NCBI GenBank assembly: GCA_013339765.2
Contig: JABSTR010000946.1
Coordinates: 1-64,000 of the forward strand
Length of the DNA stretch: 64,000 bases
Direction of reading: 5' to 3'
From: Haemaphysalis longicornis
Taxonomy: Eukaryota; Arthropoda; Arachnida; Ixodida; Ixodidae
The stretch's first letter is position 1, and every line of letters starts with the position of its first letter. Shown here in pieces: positions 44,930 through 56,210 of this stretch. A program made the translations under genes and the position numbers. Under the pieces are notes generated by a model. It was not told the DNA's origin and did not search any database. It saw only the letters and a program-made list of their open reading frames with translations.

Positions 44930-46215
44930 CAAATGGATTAAGTGAAAGTAACTTAAAACCTCGGCAGCAAAAATACGAACCTATTTTAGGAAAGATCGTC
45001 AACACATGGTCAGAAGTAGAGTTCATCGAAGAGTACAATTTCCCAGCATCCACTATGGCATTCCCTGTAGCCATTTCTAGTTTCAGCGTGTAAAACTACC
45101 TTGGCTTTTTTATCCGAAGACGGCAATCACATTTTTGCACACAATGGAAGATCAGGGCAGTGCATACTTGCATATGAAATGAGTGAGTATATATACTGTT
45201 CTCTTCATGCCTGACCAGAAGAAAAGTGCAATTTGCTTGACTTCAAAGTAGGGGCTTTAGTCTGAAATATCCTGATGAGTGGAAGCTGAATTGTCACACA
45301 ATTATAGTTCAGTGCAGCGTCGCAGAAGAGTTTAGGTTGTCGAGAAAAATTGGAAGCTCATCACTGCTGACTGAGGGCCATCTTTCAGGGAAACTTGCAC
45401 AAATATTATGCGCTTCGTATCGTCTAAAGTCGCACTAGTGTTTTCCTAGTTTCGCTATGCTGCTGCATTCTTCAGAAATAACACTTCCCTGCAGAAACGT
45501 CTTGCTGTCATTGAGAATACCCCCATGATGGTGGTTATGGCCATCCTAAGAGATTGTAAGAATTTTTAAAGGAAACTCTGCGGCGTACCATTTTCTTAGG
45601 GACTTTACAAGGCAAATTATAAATTATGCCTTCTATATCAAGCAAATGCGTACTCGGAATATGTACAGATGCTGTGAGTAGCCGTACTGGGAAATGTATG
45701 CAAATAAAATATATAAGGCATATTTTATGACTGCAGTTTCATAGCACATTCACCATGACTGGCTTCATAGGTCATGATCTCAATGTATATTTTACATCTG
45801 TGCAAAAGGAACGTAGTGCACTGATCAAAAATACTGTGTGAAGTAACACACTTAAAATCAATTGTAACTCAGTTAAAGTAACTCACTTAAAATCAACTCT
45901 ACAGTTTACTTATATGTTCAAGGCAGTAAACCCCTGAGTTTATGTTCGGTTGATTGATCAGTTAATGGACTAACTGAAAGAAACTGAAAGTAACTCAGCA
46001 AAAAAGTGCGAACCTATTTTAGCAAAAGCATAATGCATCATGGTCAACAGTACAGTTGTCATCCAATACTGCGATATCTCTAGCACTTTACTGTGGCATG
46101 CCTCATAGCCTGTACCTGGCTTCATCGCATAAAACTCCCTTAGTTTGATCCCAAGACTGCGGTCACATTTTCATACGCGTTACCTGATAGTGCATGTCAT
46201 CATACGTGAACATGT
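44930..46215 (+). repeat. Two diverged direct copies of an about 250-bp segment, 1.05 kb apart
   Basis: 44940-45190 and 45985-46215 share gaaagtaact, agcaaaaa.tacgaacctattttag, a tcaacacatggtcagaagta/atcatggtcaacagta block, gcattccctgtagcc/gcatgcctcatagcc and the end cagtgcatact/tagtgcatgtc. The space between contains repeated aagtaactcacttaaaatca words (45840-45900). Confidence 0.5.
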
Positions 46216-49200
46216 ATTCATGTATTACGTACCTCAAATAAATGGTGTCTAAATAAGTAAACCTCTAAATAAAAGCAAAATATTGCAATAACTGTAGCAT
46301 TGTTTAAATGTAATCTGGTAGCTTTTGTGGCACAGAGCACCTGTATCAGTTCCCTGTGAAGAGGGAAGCAATTTATGTTATGACATGTCTTATTTTTGGT
46401 AACACAGGGGGTTTGGTGCCTCTCGGTTTGCCTCCCCCCTCCAAACTTTTTTTACTCACATCCATAGGTGACAGTGATCGATTTGCTGTGGTGAGAGACC
46501 CAGGTGGTTCCCTCCATAGAGCAGCAGCATTTGCACATAGCTGCCCTTGTCTGTAAATTAGCAAATTGAATCGTGGTGCTTTTAATCAAACTTATCTTAC
46601 AAGGATTATAATATAGTCCTCCTTGCTATAAATTGTTTGCATAGTTTTTCGTATGTATTGCTGACATCAGTGGGATAAACAGGATGAGGTATACCAATCA
46701 ATTACACATCCACAAAGCACACAGATTGTGCCTTAAACTGAATTAGCTTATAAAATAGCTAGCGAGAAGCATATATAGCACACTTTTTAAGTTGAAACTT
46801 CCTAATTAATCCACTCATGTTCAAACATAACGCCGAATGCAGGCTATGCATCTTTAAGCTAGCTCTTACCGTTTAGCATTTACACTTTATTTTTATCTGA
46901 GTAGAACATTTTGGAGCTTTCTTTTTGCTGCAGTTGTATTGTGCACTTGAGCCCCACGATGTGCATCATGGGACGAACTCTCGTATCATGATTTTAAGGG
47001 ATATATATCCATGCATGTACGTTGGTAACTGAGGTATGTTTTGAAATGCTGATGTTTTGCCATCTGGCCCTTTTATCACGTTTTAATAGCGGTCGGTAGT
47101 ACGGCTCATCTTTCGCCCCAAAAAAAGAAGAATTATGCAGAACTGGGGCTTATTTTGCTGAGGCAATCGAATAAAATACAAAGCAAACACGTGCGCGCTC
47201 CGTGCTTGTTAACGAAAAGTCGGAAATGCTGATGAAAAGTGTCGTGTCAGCTCATAGGAACCTCAAAACTTGGAAAGCGATGTGCAGAGCACGCTTGACG
47301 CTCCTTTGGGGTGGGATGTATGCAGAAACGGAAATGTTATTATTCATTTTTTTGCGTTAGGCTTAAAACACGTGTGTTTACTCAGCGCCCCCAGTACCAG
47401 AGGCGATAGTTTATTTCTTCATCTAATAGCTAGGAATGAAGGCGGTATTCTGTACACTGGTTATACCTATCGAAATTACGATGCACGGCGACCAATGAAG
47501 GTCATCAGCTTCAAAATGAGTCAAGAAAGTTTAAACTGAACAAAGCAAACTCGATCATCCTGTCCAGACGCTTTTTGAATTTGTAAAAAGCTTGCATTGC
47601 ACACCGCTAAGACGAGGAAGGACGGGGGGAGGCTAGGTTGGTGAGTTACAGTGTCATTATTAATACATTATAAGCGTCGCGAGCGATGAGCGAGCGATAG
47701 CTTCCGATCGATGCATTCGTGCACGAAGCGAAGCCGACTTTCTGGAAATCGGTGGGAGCGGTGGTTGTTGTATGCTACCAACTGTCCCTGTTCTCGGTTC
47801 ATTCATGTCCAAACTATTTAGGAGTCACCGGCTCTCCTTTCATCTAAAAATGGCTCCGTCTGGGAGTCCAGGCACCAGGTCAAACAAGCATCTGAACGAT
47901 GTGGGTCCAAATTGGAACGAGTTTTGTTTTAAATGGTCCCAGCAGATAGATTTTGCTGGGGGATAACAGGCCTGGCCACTTAATTTTACAAATATTAGCT
48001 TTGGGAATTGTCATGCTCAGACAAAGCAGCCTAACTTTTTTACCAGCATTGTTAGCATATTTACATTTTCCCATTTTCATTAGAAGTAATTCCAAACACC
48101 GATATTACATTTAAAGTTCCAGCTGCAGTTTGAGTTCAAACAGAAGGCACCGTTGCAGCACTTACACAATAGGCAATTAAACAGCATTTGCGCACCTTGA
48201 TTGTACTGTTAAACTTGCTCCACTTTCGTCAGAGTTTTTTTTTTTTTATTGTGAATGATGCGGTTCCACAGCTGCAACCACTTGTGAAGGACCATGTCTT
48301 GGGCCATAACAATTGTATGATGAACTAGGTAGTAAAGATAAGAAATTGTAATGTACAAAGGATAAAAAAAGGCAGGAAGTTAAGAAACATCTATAGTTGG
48401 TCTGAGGTATATACTACTACTCATTAACTTGGGGATCATAATTGAAGAGCAGGATCATGATGCTACTCTCATTTAATGAACAGTGGTGTTTAACAATGAT
48501 TTATCGTGTGATGAGTGGGATTCCCTTCTCAGCATCAAATAGGAAGAATCTGAGCCAGTTGTTACATGTTGAATCTACGACAGTCAGCTTGAAGACTCAG
48601 ACAAAAGGAGAAAAAACAGCCGTGCACGGTGTTGCATGGTGCATATCATCCCTTCATTTCCTTGCCTTGTGTTTGTTATTCGAGGCTGACCATTGCAGAG
48701 TTGAACTGCTCCTCATGATGGACTTTGCATGTTACCCAACTCCTTGCTAGTATGATCAAGGAAGGAATTGAGGAGCAGGATCTTGCTTTTTGTGGTAGAC
48801 AATGGTGCTTCGTCTTGTTCCTCACTTATGTGAAGAGTGGAATTCTCTTGATATTGCTCATCGGTAGTGTGAAGAACAGAATGAGCAGAGAGATCATGAC
48901 CCTTCTCTTATGAGGCACAGAGATCATTCGGTGTGGAGTGCAATACTCATGTAAAGAACGGGATGATCCCCCTTCTGATTTGGTACCAAGAGATACATGC
49001 AGATGCAGAGGCATAAATTTAACCTTTTGATAAGTACGATACCCAGAAATGCTTCAGCATCACAAGAGAAAAGAAAAAAACAGCCTAAAGTTGTGCATGC
49101 TGCATTGAGACTAGGCATTTCAGCCTCTTCGACTGTTTCAGCTGTCGATAGCTGTGTGAGAAGGCGTTGTTTTTTTAACCGGCAAGCGATTCCACGGGGG

Positions 49201-50475
49201 AAGTTCCAGAATCAGCTGTATTGACTTGAAAGGATGTGAAAAACAGATGGGAAGATTCCTGTCTACGTGGCCAAAACTGGATTTCCTTTCACTTCTGTAC
49301 TTGTTCATCCCTATACGGTGAAAGGGAGCCAAGCAAGAAAGCCATTCATTGATGGATTAAGGGGTGCGTGACCCTTCTCGTAGACAGCAGTCATGGACAA
49401 AGTCTCCTCACAGTTCAAGATTCAGAAAGAAAAGAAATGCACATAAAATGCATGTTCAATAACTTGAGGAAGAAAGCATCACATACTTGTGACATGAACA
49501 AAAATTAGAAGTCAATGTGCCTTCTCGTAATTCCTGTTCCCTCACTTTCACTCCTATAAAATAAAGTTTTGATTTGATAATTGAACTCAAGAAGCTCTAG
49601 TCAAAGAGCGTATATAGGTGTTTTACAGCGCATATGTTGTATGTTTTATTGTCTGAGCACACCTAGAAGCAAATATCCAGCTTCAGTACTGCTTTCACGC
49701 TTGAAGGCACAGTTGACTCCCAATAATACAAAGTCCACAGGGACCACAATTCAATTGAACAAAATGCACCTGAACAGCATTGTCACTAGTCCGCAACTCG
49801 TTCTCTTTTTCATTTCGTTCAGAATCTTGACTTTTGTTGTGAAGTCGAGCTTATATGTCATGGGTTGTCGTGATAGTGCAGACTTATCGCTAAAATCAAA
49901 GCCTCAAATGTTCACGTAACTGCTCACACAGTGCTGTGAGAAACAAAGAAGGTTGAGGGCCTCACAAGAGATGTGAACATTGGCGCGAGTCTGAACTAGC
50001 CTGCTGCTTTATCAACAGTGCACTGTATACCTTAGTTGTGATGGCACTGACATCAGTAGAGAACAATTAGGGCGCTGTTTCGACACTTGAAAATGGTTTT
50101 TTATCGAGAAATAACAGTCACCTTGATGTTTCTATTCAATATAACTTCCAATTAACTAATATAATGGGTTCTAGCTTCAAATTATCAAGCAATTTCTTCC
50201 GTTGAATTGCATGTAAAATTGCCGGAACCAGCACATTACTTCCAATTAAGCGACTTCAAGTTATTGAGAGCCTACTGTACTGTCAGTGACAAGATATGTC
50301 AGCCTGGGCGTTCTGTATCACCCAAAACTCCTTTTACTTGTTCAATAATTACAGCAGAACTGGAGCATTGTGTTTCAGTATGCATCAACATTATCTTTGT
50401 TAAAAGTACCATCCAACAGCAGGCAGTGCTCAACCGTGAATGTTCAAGAAAGCCAATTTGCGATACCACAAAAAG
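46216..50475. other. Long AT-rich tract without supported genes
   Basis: No convincing exon or repeat boundary was found. At 46466-46556 a possible acceptor (acatccatag) precedes GDSDRFAVVRDPGGSL, which faintly recalls the GDS motif of Harbinger transposases but does not continue. gagcaggatca-type words recur at 48447, 48774 and 48883, suggesting an old degenerate tandem array. A T run lies at 48236-48247. Confidence 0.4.
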
Positions 50476-50485
50476 TTCCATTGAT

Positions 50486-50719
50486 TTGATTGATTGAAGG
50501 GTTTAATGCGCCGACGCAACACAGGCGATGAGGCATGCCGTAGTGAAGGGCTCCGGATTAATTTTGACCACCTGGGGATTTTGAACGTGCGCCGAAATCT
50601 CGTGCACACGGGCATTTTTGCTTTTTGCCTCCATCAGAAAAGCGGCCGCGGCGGCCGGGAATCGAACCCATGACCTCGTGCTCAGCTGCGCAACGCCTTA
50701 GCCACTGCGGCGGGTAAAT
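50486..50719 (-). mobile_element. tRNA-derived SINE with 10-bp perfect TSD
   Basis: The same family as at 21.55 and 34.2 kb: B-box gggttcgattcc, the cacgagatttcggcgcac body and a (caat)n tail on the - strand. TTCCATTGAT at 50476-50485 and 50720-50729 is an exact target duplication. Its A-box region is damaged (cagtggct only). Confidence 0.9.
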
Positions 50720-50729
50720 TTCCATTGAT

Positions 50730-51845
50730 GCTTAGCATTCACTTCTTATCGCATTTGGACAGTGGAGCCAGTGAATGTGCCAGGTTGGCCTTTTCGGAGT
50801 GTGCAAGATAACATTAATCTGCCCTTGTTGGGGCACGGTGCCTGGCAATGTGCCAGCAGGAATGAAAACACAACACATGAAGGAGGGTGTCTACTACTCA
50901 GTGTTAAAAACTAATGACAACAAAAAAGAGGTGTGAGGTTATAGGGCCAGATGCAAGCATTTTGGCTAGAAATGCTCCTCTGCAGTTATTAGCATACTCA
51001 GTCATGCATCGTTGTATCTGATGGCAGGTCATTTAATGGCAAGCTTCCCAAAAAGACTCGTTATAACACGAAGCTTGCAAATTATACGTCAAACAGTGCT
51101 ATGAAACATTGCCAATTCTGCATTCATCACAGATGGCTAAATTAACTTCAAGGATTTGTGTTTAAGTCGTCAATGCAACAACCACATGCTATGAGCTTGT
51201 GTGGCATGCGCTTTGCACGATCAGGTACGTGTTGCGACTGAAGTACCGCTAGGTTGTGCACCAAGATAATGTTTTAGGTTCGACATGTTCAATGAAAACC
51301 TCTTATTAAACAAGAAAAGAATTTAAGTTAAAGGGGGGGGGGGGACACCACAGGGACTAGGTGAAGTTGCAAGCCACCAACAAGTGATTGCATTATTGCA
51401 GTGGGGCATCTGGTTTCATTTGATAGCTCTGCCATAATGCTAGCATGAAGTTCACACGATAACAGCATGCCTGCCTCCATCCTTCTGTGCCAGAATAAAG
51501 TGCAGCTGGTATTATTTTTCCTTGACATGTTTATCCCATATAGAGCTGGCCGGGGGCCATGGGATAGAAACGGAAGCGCAATAGCTAGTTTGTTGACAAG
51601 ATTAAATTAGGCAAAAAAAAAAAACCATTGCAGCAGCTCATAAGTTTTTGCGGGAGTGAACTGCCTCTTTTGACGGTCATAATGATATGTGGAACATATA
51701 AACGCCCAGTGGGGCTCATCATACCACGAAGGAAAGACCACAGATAAGCACTTGACAGATTTATTGTTCTCAAGTACACCAAACAAGCAAACACAAAAAT
51801 TCATTCCGACTCTTATTATGCTAATTCTCGTGATACGCAATTATT
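50730..51845. other. Spacer, no supported gene
   Basis: AT-rich with a G run at 51333-51343 and an A run at 51614-51624. A 66-codon - strand frame (51328-51528; HASIMAELSNETRCPTAIMQ) is mildly coding-like but isolated. Confidence 0.45.
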
Positions 51846-51849
51846 TTTA

Positions 51850-51936
51850 CTCGACGGACAAAAAGCAGATTTTTGTTCTGTGAACGCGTCAAAAGGAGGT
51901 GCCACTTTACGTAAGTCACCGGCTTTTAGCTGCCTG
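51850..51936 (-). pseudogene. Diverged downstream copy of exon unit 5
   Basis: In one - strand frame it reads SRQLKAGDLRKVAPPFDAF, then TEQKSAF. This parallels SRLKTGDLGKVALLFGV and TTENSAV of the neighbouring exon at 51937-52133. It begins directly at the stop of that exon, so the exon's 3' part has been duplicated in tandem. Confidence 0.5.
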
Positions 51937-52133
51937 CTACCTAGCTTGAAATTGTTGCAGATTTTCTTCAGGTCCAAATTTTGCCACGCTGGACGACAAC
52001 ACAGCAGAATTTTCTGTGGTCACGCCAAACAAAAGTGCCACTTTGCCTAAATCGCCAGTTTTCAGCCTGCTTTCCAGAATTTTGTTGCGCGTAATACCAG
52101 TTGCTGGGGTGATAGCCGTACTCCAGGTGGCAC
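51937..52133 (-). CDS. Exon-like unit 5 of a possible multi-exon gene
   Basis: An acceptor (ctttccttctctttcaag) on the - strand leads into a 65-codon frame in phase 1: GATWSTAITPATGITRNK, ILESRLKTGDLGKVALLFGV and SVAKFGPEENLQQFQAR, then a stop. Composition is protein-like, with no domain I recognise. Its opening ATWST echoes the STWRS of the two shorter units upstream (52222-52283, 52381-52439), suggesting that all derive from one ancestral exon. A decayed gene or a non-coding transcript is equally possible. Confidence 0.35.
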
Positions 52134-52221
52134 CTTGAAAGAGAAGGAAAGCAATAAAACAAAAACAATATTGTGTACACACAGGACAGTTTCCAGCAGC
52201 GCGGGCTGCTGTGTGGCTTAA

Positions 52222-52283
52222 CTTGGTTTTCGGACTTTTGCGGTCCTTTGCTGGGGCTGCTCAGGGAACGCCACGTGCTATAC
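52222..52283 (-). pseudogene. Exon unit 4b, duplicate with a dead donor site
   Basis: 62 bp between an acceptor-like ttttcaag and a donor in which GT has become TT (AACCAAG|TTAAGC). In one frame it reads YSTWRSLSSPSKGPQKSENQ, closely matching unit 4a. The loss of GT should prevent its splicing. Confidence 0.5.
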
Positions 52284-52380
52284 CTTGAAAAGAAAATTAT
52301 CACCGCCACCAGCTCCACGCAAAAAAAAAAACTTCGTTCACAATGCCATGGTCAGTTTGCAGCAGCATAGCGTGCCTTAC

Positions 52381-52439
52381 CTTGGTTTTTAGATTTTTGC
52401 GGTCCCCTGAGGCCGCCGATGGAACGCCACGTGCTACAC
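52381..52439 (-). CDS. Exon unit 4a
   Basis: 59 bp between a good acceptor (gttcttttccag) and a good donor (AAG|GTAAGG). Two frames are open. One reads CSTWRSIGGLRGPQKSKNQ and joins in phase to unit 5. The other reads VARGVPSAASGDRKNLKTK and joins in phase to the ATG of unit 3. The conflict between frames is the main reason for low confidence that a protein is made. Confidence 0.35.
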
Positions 52440-52526
52440 CTGGAAAAGAACAAAAGATCACCGCCACCAGGTCCACGCACAACGTCCATTTTTAAGCAGA
52501 TCGTTGCTGCGCAGGCTTTACTTTAC

Positions 52527-52598
52527 CTCCGTCCTTGCGGCTCAGGCTCAGCGCGCGAAAACCATCACGGCGTGCCATGGTGGCACGTTTTGCTGCAG
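52527..52598 (-). CDS. Exon unit 3, with an optimal-context ATG
   Basis: An acceptor with a long pyrimidine tract (a T run, then tcag) leads to CTGCAGCAAAACGTGCCACC and then ATGG, a textbook GCCACCATGG start context. The frame reads MARRDGFRALSLSRKDG to the donor GGAG|GTAAAG. The opening CTGCAGCA is shared with unit 2. Confidence 0.35.
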
Positions 52599-52671
52599 CT
52601 GAAAAAAAAAAAAAAAAAAAGGCAAAACACATGAAAGCAAAACCCTTTCGACGGGAATATGTACTGCTTAC

Positions 52672-52775
52672 CTTGAGATTGTTGTGCGTTTTCGGCAGAA
52701 CCATAATTTCGTTCCGATGGGCTTTCGCGCCAAAAAAGGGGGACTGGCGAGCAGCGCGTCGTGCACCTGCTGCAG
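52672..52775 (-). CDS. Exon unit 2, tandem duplicate of unit 1
   Basis: 104 bp between an acceptor (a T run, then cag) and a donor CTCAAG|GTAAGCAG. It matches the end of unit 1 through gtgcacgacg, ttttttggcgcgaaa and acgcacaacaatctcaag, followed by the same intron start (gtaagcagtacatattccc). In one frame both units end in NEI.VL..THNNLK. The two exon-intron units repeat with a period of about 170-180 bp. Confidence 0.45.
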
Positions 52776-52838
52776 CTGAAAAAAAAAAATAATAAGAAAG
52801 GGGGCAAAACCCTTTTGCCGGGAATATGTACTGCTTAC

Positions 52839-53060
52839 CTTGAGATTGTTGTGCGTTTCCTGCAGAACCACGATTTCGTTCCGACGGGCGATGACAAAGC
52901 AATTTTCGCGCCAAAAAGTGGGCACCGGCGAGCAGCACGTCGTGCACCCGCCCGCCGCAAGCACCGGAGCCGAATGAACCGGCAGGCTCGGCCGGTCGGC
53001 CGCAGCGCGGTGGCGCCGCCGTACGGCCAGGGACCTTTCTGGGGACCTTTTTTGGTTCCC
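52839..53060 (-). CDS. Exon unit 1 (first exon candidate)
   Basis: GC-rich sequence running from the promoter-like segment at 53.12 kb to the donor CTCAAG|GTAAGC at 52839. No frame has an upstream ATG, so if it is exonic it is probably 5' UTR; translation would start at unit 3. Two frames are open through it, Arg/Ala/Gly-rich by composition. Unit 2 is a later duplicate of its 3' part. Confidence 0.3.
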
Positions 53061-53114
53061 TAGGCACCCTGGGTCGCCTAGGGAGACGGATCGCCTTCTT
53101 GAGCGTTGATTTCT

Positions 53115-53170
53115 GTTAACCAATCAGCGTTTCCAGCCGTTCCTCCCCTTATACGCTACCGCTCGCCCTC
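53115..53170 (-). promoter_or_regulatory. Promoter-like segment with inverted CCAAT, shared with 35.89 kb
   Basis: On the - strand gtataaggggaggaacggct leads into ggaaacgctgattggttaac. It contains a TATA-like gtataa and an inverted CCAAT (attgg), and matches 35895-35935 at about 34 of 40 positions. It sits directly upstream of exon unit 1. Confidence 0.4.
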
Positions 53171-53559
53171 GCAAGCATAGCCAGTGTTGTCCATCTAAGG
53201 CGAATATTTTTCAGAAAAAGAAAATTTTCCAAGCCTCCACAGCGATACCGTCGTAACAACGCTGGCAAAGTGCAAATGTTTTCGTACATATATATACTCG
53301 TTGAATTCGATGTTTTTGCCTTGCCGATTGCGTTGGAACACCGCCGCTTACATATTTGTCCGCCGAGTTTCTCTCTAATACGCAGAGTGATGCCTGCTTT
53401 AGGCAGCCGCAGTAAGTGAAAGGTACTCCCTCAGTTTCTTTTATTATAAGTAAACATCGACGAGAAATTCTCAAGTACGTTTATTCATTTGAGATGTATT
53501 TTATCTGGCACTTCAGATATGCTTTACGTGAATCTTACAATTCAGCAACTGAAGCAGCG

Positions 53560-54094
53560 CCTGTAGTGTACTCGAAATGTATTTCGGCAAAGCTTTATGA
53601 ATACATTTAAAATGTATTTTCAATAGGTATTTTTCATGCATTGAGAGTGTATCTCTACATGTTCGTTCCAGAAACGTAAAAGGCATTTGAAATGTATTTC
53701 GAATATATTCGGAGTATATTTCCATGTTTCAGCACACTTTTAAAGTATACTCAGAGTGCTGCTCTAAATGTAGTTAGGTAAGTGTATTTTTATAAATATT
53801 TACAGTGCATTTACACCATCATCGTTTGGCGGGAAGAAATACATTTTCAATATATTCTGAATGCCTTAAGCGCACATTCGTGAGGTTCAGTGCATTTTTA
53901 ATCTATTTGGAGGGTACTTAAAAGCACTGTATTTTTCCCGCATTTTTAATAATGTATTTGGAATATTTACTAAAAATTGAGAAAATGCAATTTTTAATGC
54001 ACTTAAAATACATCTACAAATACAAAGCATATTTGAAGTGCACTTCAAGCGTACTCGTACGTATTTCAAACGTATTACTTTTCGCTAAGGGATG
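53560..54094 (-). repeat. AT-rich quasi-periodic repeat, copy 2 (inverted)
   Basis: Ends at CTTTTCGCTAAGGGATG (54078-54094), the exact reverse complement of the start of copy 1 at 31148. The interior consists of variations of aaatgtattt, aatacattt and tgcattt. It is longer than copy 1 (about 535 against 330 bp). The short - strand frames inside (KCTSNML, ILSALK and similar) are a by-product of the repeat. Confidence 0.6.
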
Positions 54095-54197
54095 GGAGCT
54101 CTCTACCACATCACTGGTAGAAAGGTCCTACACCCCTACGTAACCAGCACTACCCCCCTACATTACCACCAGCAGTGCGTGGTTACTACTTACAACT

Positions 54198-54235
54198 ACT
54201 AACTTTACTTACTTACTTACTTACTTACTGTATAC
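54198..54235. repeat. (TTAC)n microsatellite
   Basis: tacttacttacttacttact, about eight units, following a looser ctaacttta start. Confidence 0.9.
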
Positions 54236-54239
54236 TTAA

Positions 54240-55300
54240 AAAGATGCGTCTGCCGAATGATCAGCTGCTCGTTAAGTCTAAAACAAAATAAAGGTGAACG
54301 CGCAGAATGTGTGTGTGATTACTAAAACGTCCATTCCTTGATTTCGCTCCGCACGTATACACGACAGTTAAGCGTCCCCTCCCCACTCCCCCATGTCTTG
54401 CGAACTATCAGAGCATTTGGCGTCCAGTTGGTCTGGTGCGTACTACCTTGCGTAAGTTTAGAGAACCGTCTTTGGCATCTCCGAAGCTGCACTGGGTTTT
54501 TGTATTCCCGTACGAGCTGTTGTTTCTTCCAGACTTGGCTGACCATTTATTTTTCCCTGGTTCCATTAACTTTCCTTAGTCGTTGCTATTGTTATATACT
54601 GATGGTTGCTGATTGAATGAGGGACACCGGACAACTCACAAGTTGGGTTTTAACAGGCCGCCATCGTGTGTGTCTCTGCCGACGCTAGGCCTGTCTTTAT
54701 TGACAAAAGAACCGGCACCCAGAGGGCGCTAGTGATGATACATATATAACAGCTATAAGGCGTGAGTGGGCACATATTTAACGAACCACAGCCTTGGAAT
54801 ATAGTTTACATTTCCGCGTGGCTTATATTCCCATAAAAGGCCCAAGTTGTTGTCAGGTATTAGGTAATCACTTCCCCGAAACACATTTTTCTACGACGTA
54901 TATATTCGAAACGAGGCCGCATTCGTTGTCTGCGCTGCAAAACGAAAACAACCTCTCTCTGTGCCAGTATCAGGTCTAATCGAGGCGTCAATAGAATTAC
55001 CTTGTGCCTGACGTATTCGGAGGTGGAAGTGGTGATATGCTGCTGCCGTCGCCGACGCCCATATAAGGGCGGCCTAGAAGCGCGCAGAACCGCGTCCCCG
55101 GATGGCTCTTGTTGGCGTTCGAGCACTCCACCAAGACGCAGCAGCTCTTTTTTGATGTGCCGTAAACGTACAATTTGACTGCAGGCATCACTATAACAAT
55201 AGTTGCTTAAGGAGCGGAAAGGCAAAAGGAAGCGAGTGAACCAAAACACTGCATGAGCCCCTATCAGCCACGCAGCGCTCCTCCCGTAAGAGCCGCGGAG
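54240..55300. other. Spacer left of the ABCA gene
   Basis: No supported gene. Frames at 54338-54616 overlap on both strands; 55020-55160 is GC-moderate with accidental - strand frames. Confidence 0.45.
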
Positions 55301-55479
55301 AAGCGGCGGCAGGCGGCGCAGCGATCGCCAAGCTCGATGCGTTTAGATTGGTTCTATTAATAGGGCTGGTATTAGAAGCCCCCATCGACATCTCAGAGCC
55401 ACAGATGCGGTAGAGCTGGTGTTGGTAGCAAGAGCCGTCAAAATAGCCGTGGGCATAAAGCAGCAAGCAAGCACCCTCG

Positions 55480-55733
55480 CGGACGTTTGTGCACCGGCTG
55501 CCGTAAAAATGTCGGGGGCAGCAAAACTAAGCATGCCCGCGGGATACGCCAGCGGCTAACATCATGCCGCTTAAAAAAACATTGAGTAGCTCCACTGTGT
55601 TCTACAGGGTTCGCGCTGCAGTGTTCCGCATCGGCCAAAACTTTAACTCGAGCTAATTCCTCTACTGGGATACCGCGCACTGCGTACGGCAGGGGATTGC
55701 TGTTGCCCTCCGCCGTACATCCCCGTTGCCAAG
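55480..55733 (+). promoter_or_regulatory. Probable 5' flank and 5' UTR of the ABCA gene
   Basis: GC content rises towards the start codon. No TATA box is obvious. The bases just before the ATG (ctccgccgtacatccccgttgccaag) could be leader or a short pyrimidine-rich acceptor ending in AG, so an upstream non-coding exon is possible. Confidence 0.35.
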
Positions 55734-55994
55734 ATGGGCGGTTCGCTGAGGCAGCTGTACATCATCCTGTGGAAGGACGTGTACGTCAACCAGATCCGGC
55801 GCAACTTCGTGTGGACCCTGCTGGAGCTGGCCCTGGCCGTCATCGCCATGTACGGCATCGGCAGGGACGGACTCGAGGAGCACTTCGGGGACCCCGTGCC
55901 GGCGCAGGTCTTCCCCCGGGTGCAGCCGCTCCAGCTGTGGGAGCACAGGGCCTCCAAGATACTCTACGCCCCCGACGTGCCCCTGCTCAGGGAG
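55734..55994 (+). CDS. ABC transporter subfamily A, coding exon 1 (partial gene)
   Basis: 87 codons from ATG in a good context (GCCAAGATGG) to the donor GGGAG|GTGAGC, phase 0. The protein begins MGGSLRQLYIILWKDVYVNQ and continues IRRNFVWTLLELALAVIAMY, the cytosolic L..LLWKN....R-type start and first transmembrane helix (about residues 25-42) shared by ABCA transporters. It then enters the large extracellular or lumenal loop (EHFGDPVPAQVFP, ASKILYAPD). ABCA proteins are full-length exporters or flippases of lipids; ABCA3-like members load lipid-storing organelles. The nucleotide-binding domains would lie outside this window. Codon third positions are strongly GC, unlike the surrounding repeats. 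The exact subfamily member cannot be told from 87 residues. Confidence 0.8.
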
Positions 55995-56067
55995 GTGAGC
56001 TGTTACGCGGAGAGGCCGCCTCATTGCCACCGCGTGATCCGTGTAACTCGCTGTAAGGCTTAGCAGG

Positions 56068-56150
56068 GTTAAAGGAACCGTGGAGACAAAATACAGGTAT
56101 GGTTCGTTAAAGACGGCTTTGTACGATTACAATGATACGAATTTTAAGGC
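56068..56150 (+). repeat. Dispersed repeat fragment (same family as 40003-40085)
   Basis: ttaaaggaaccgtggagaca, then aaatacaggtatggttcgtt, align over about 80 bp with the copy at 40.0 kb. Both begin at TTAA. Confidence 0.5.
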
Positions 56151-56210
56151 GAAAACCTTGTGCCACGTTCCCCATATGAAAAGTGCCGTGGCTGTTGTTG
56201 TAATTGTCAG

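Noticed and set aside
31148..54094. One 23-kb transposon bounded by the AT-rich repeats
   Set aside because: The ends are inverted and face outward, but the flanks show no target duplication, the interior shows no coherent gene set, and the two copies differ in length; two independent copies are simpler.
55662..56030. Antisense and alternative frames over ABCA exon 1
   Set aside because: They are shadows of a GC-rich exon. The + frame has the ABCA helix, a start in good context and a donor in phase with exon 2.
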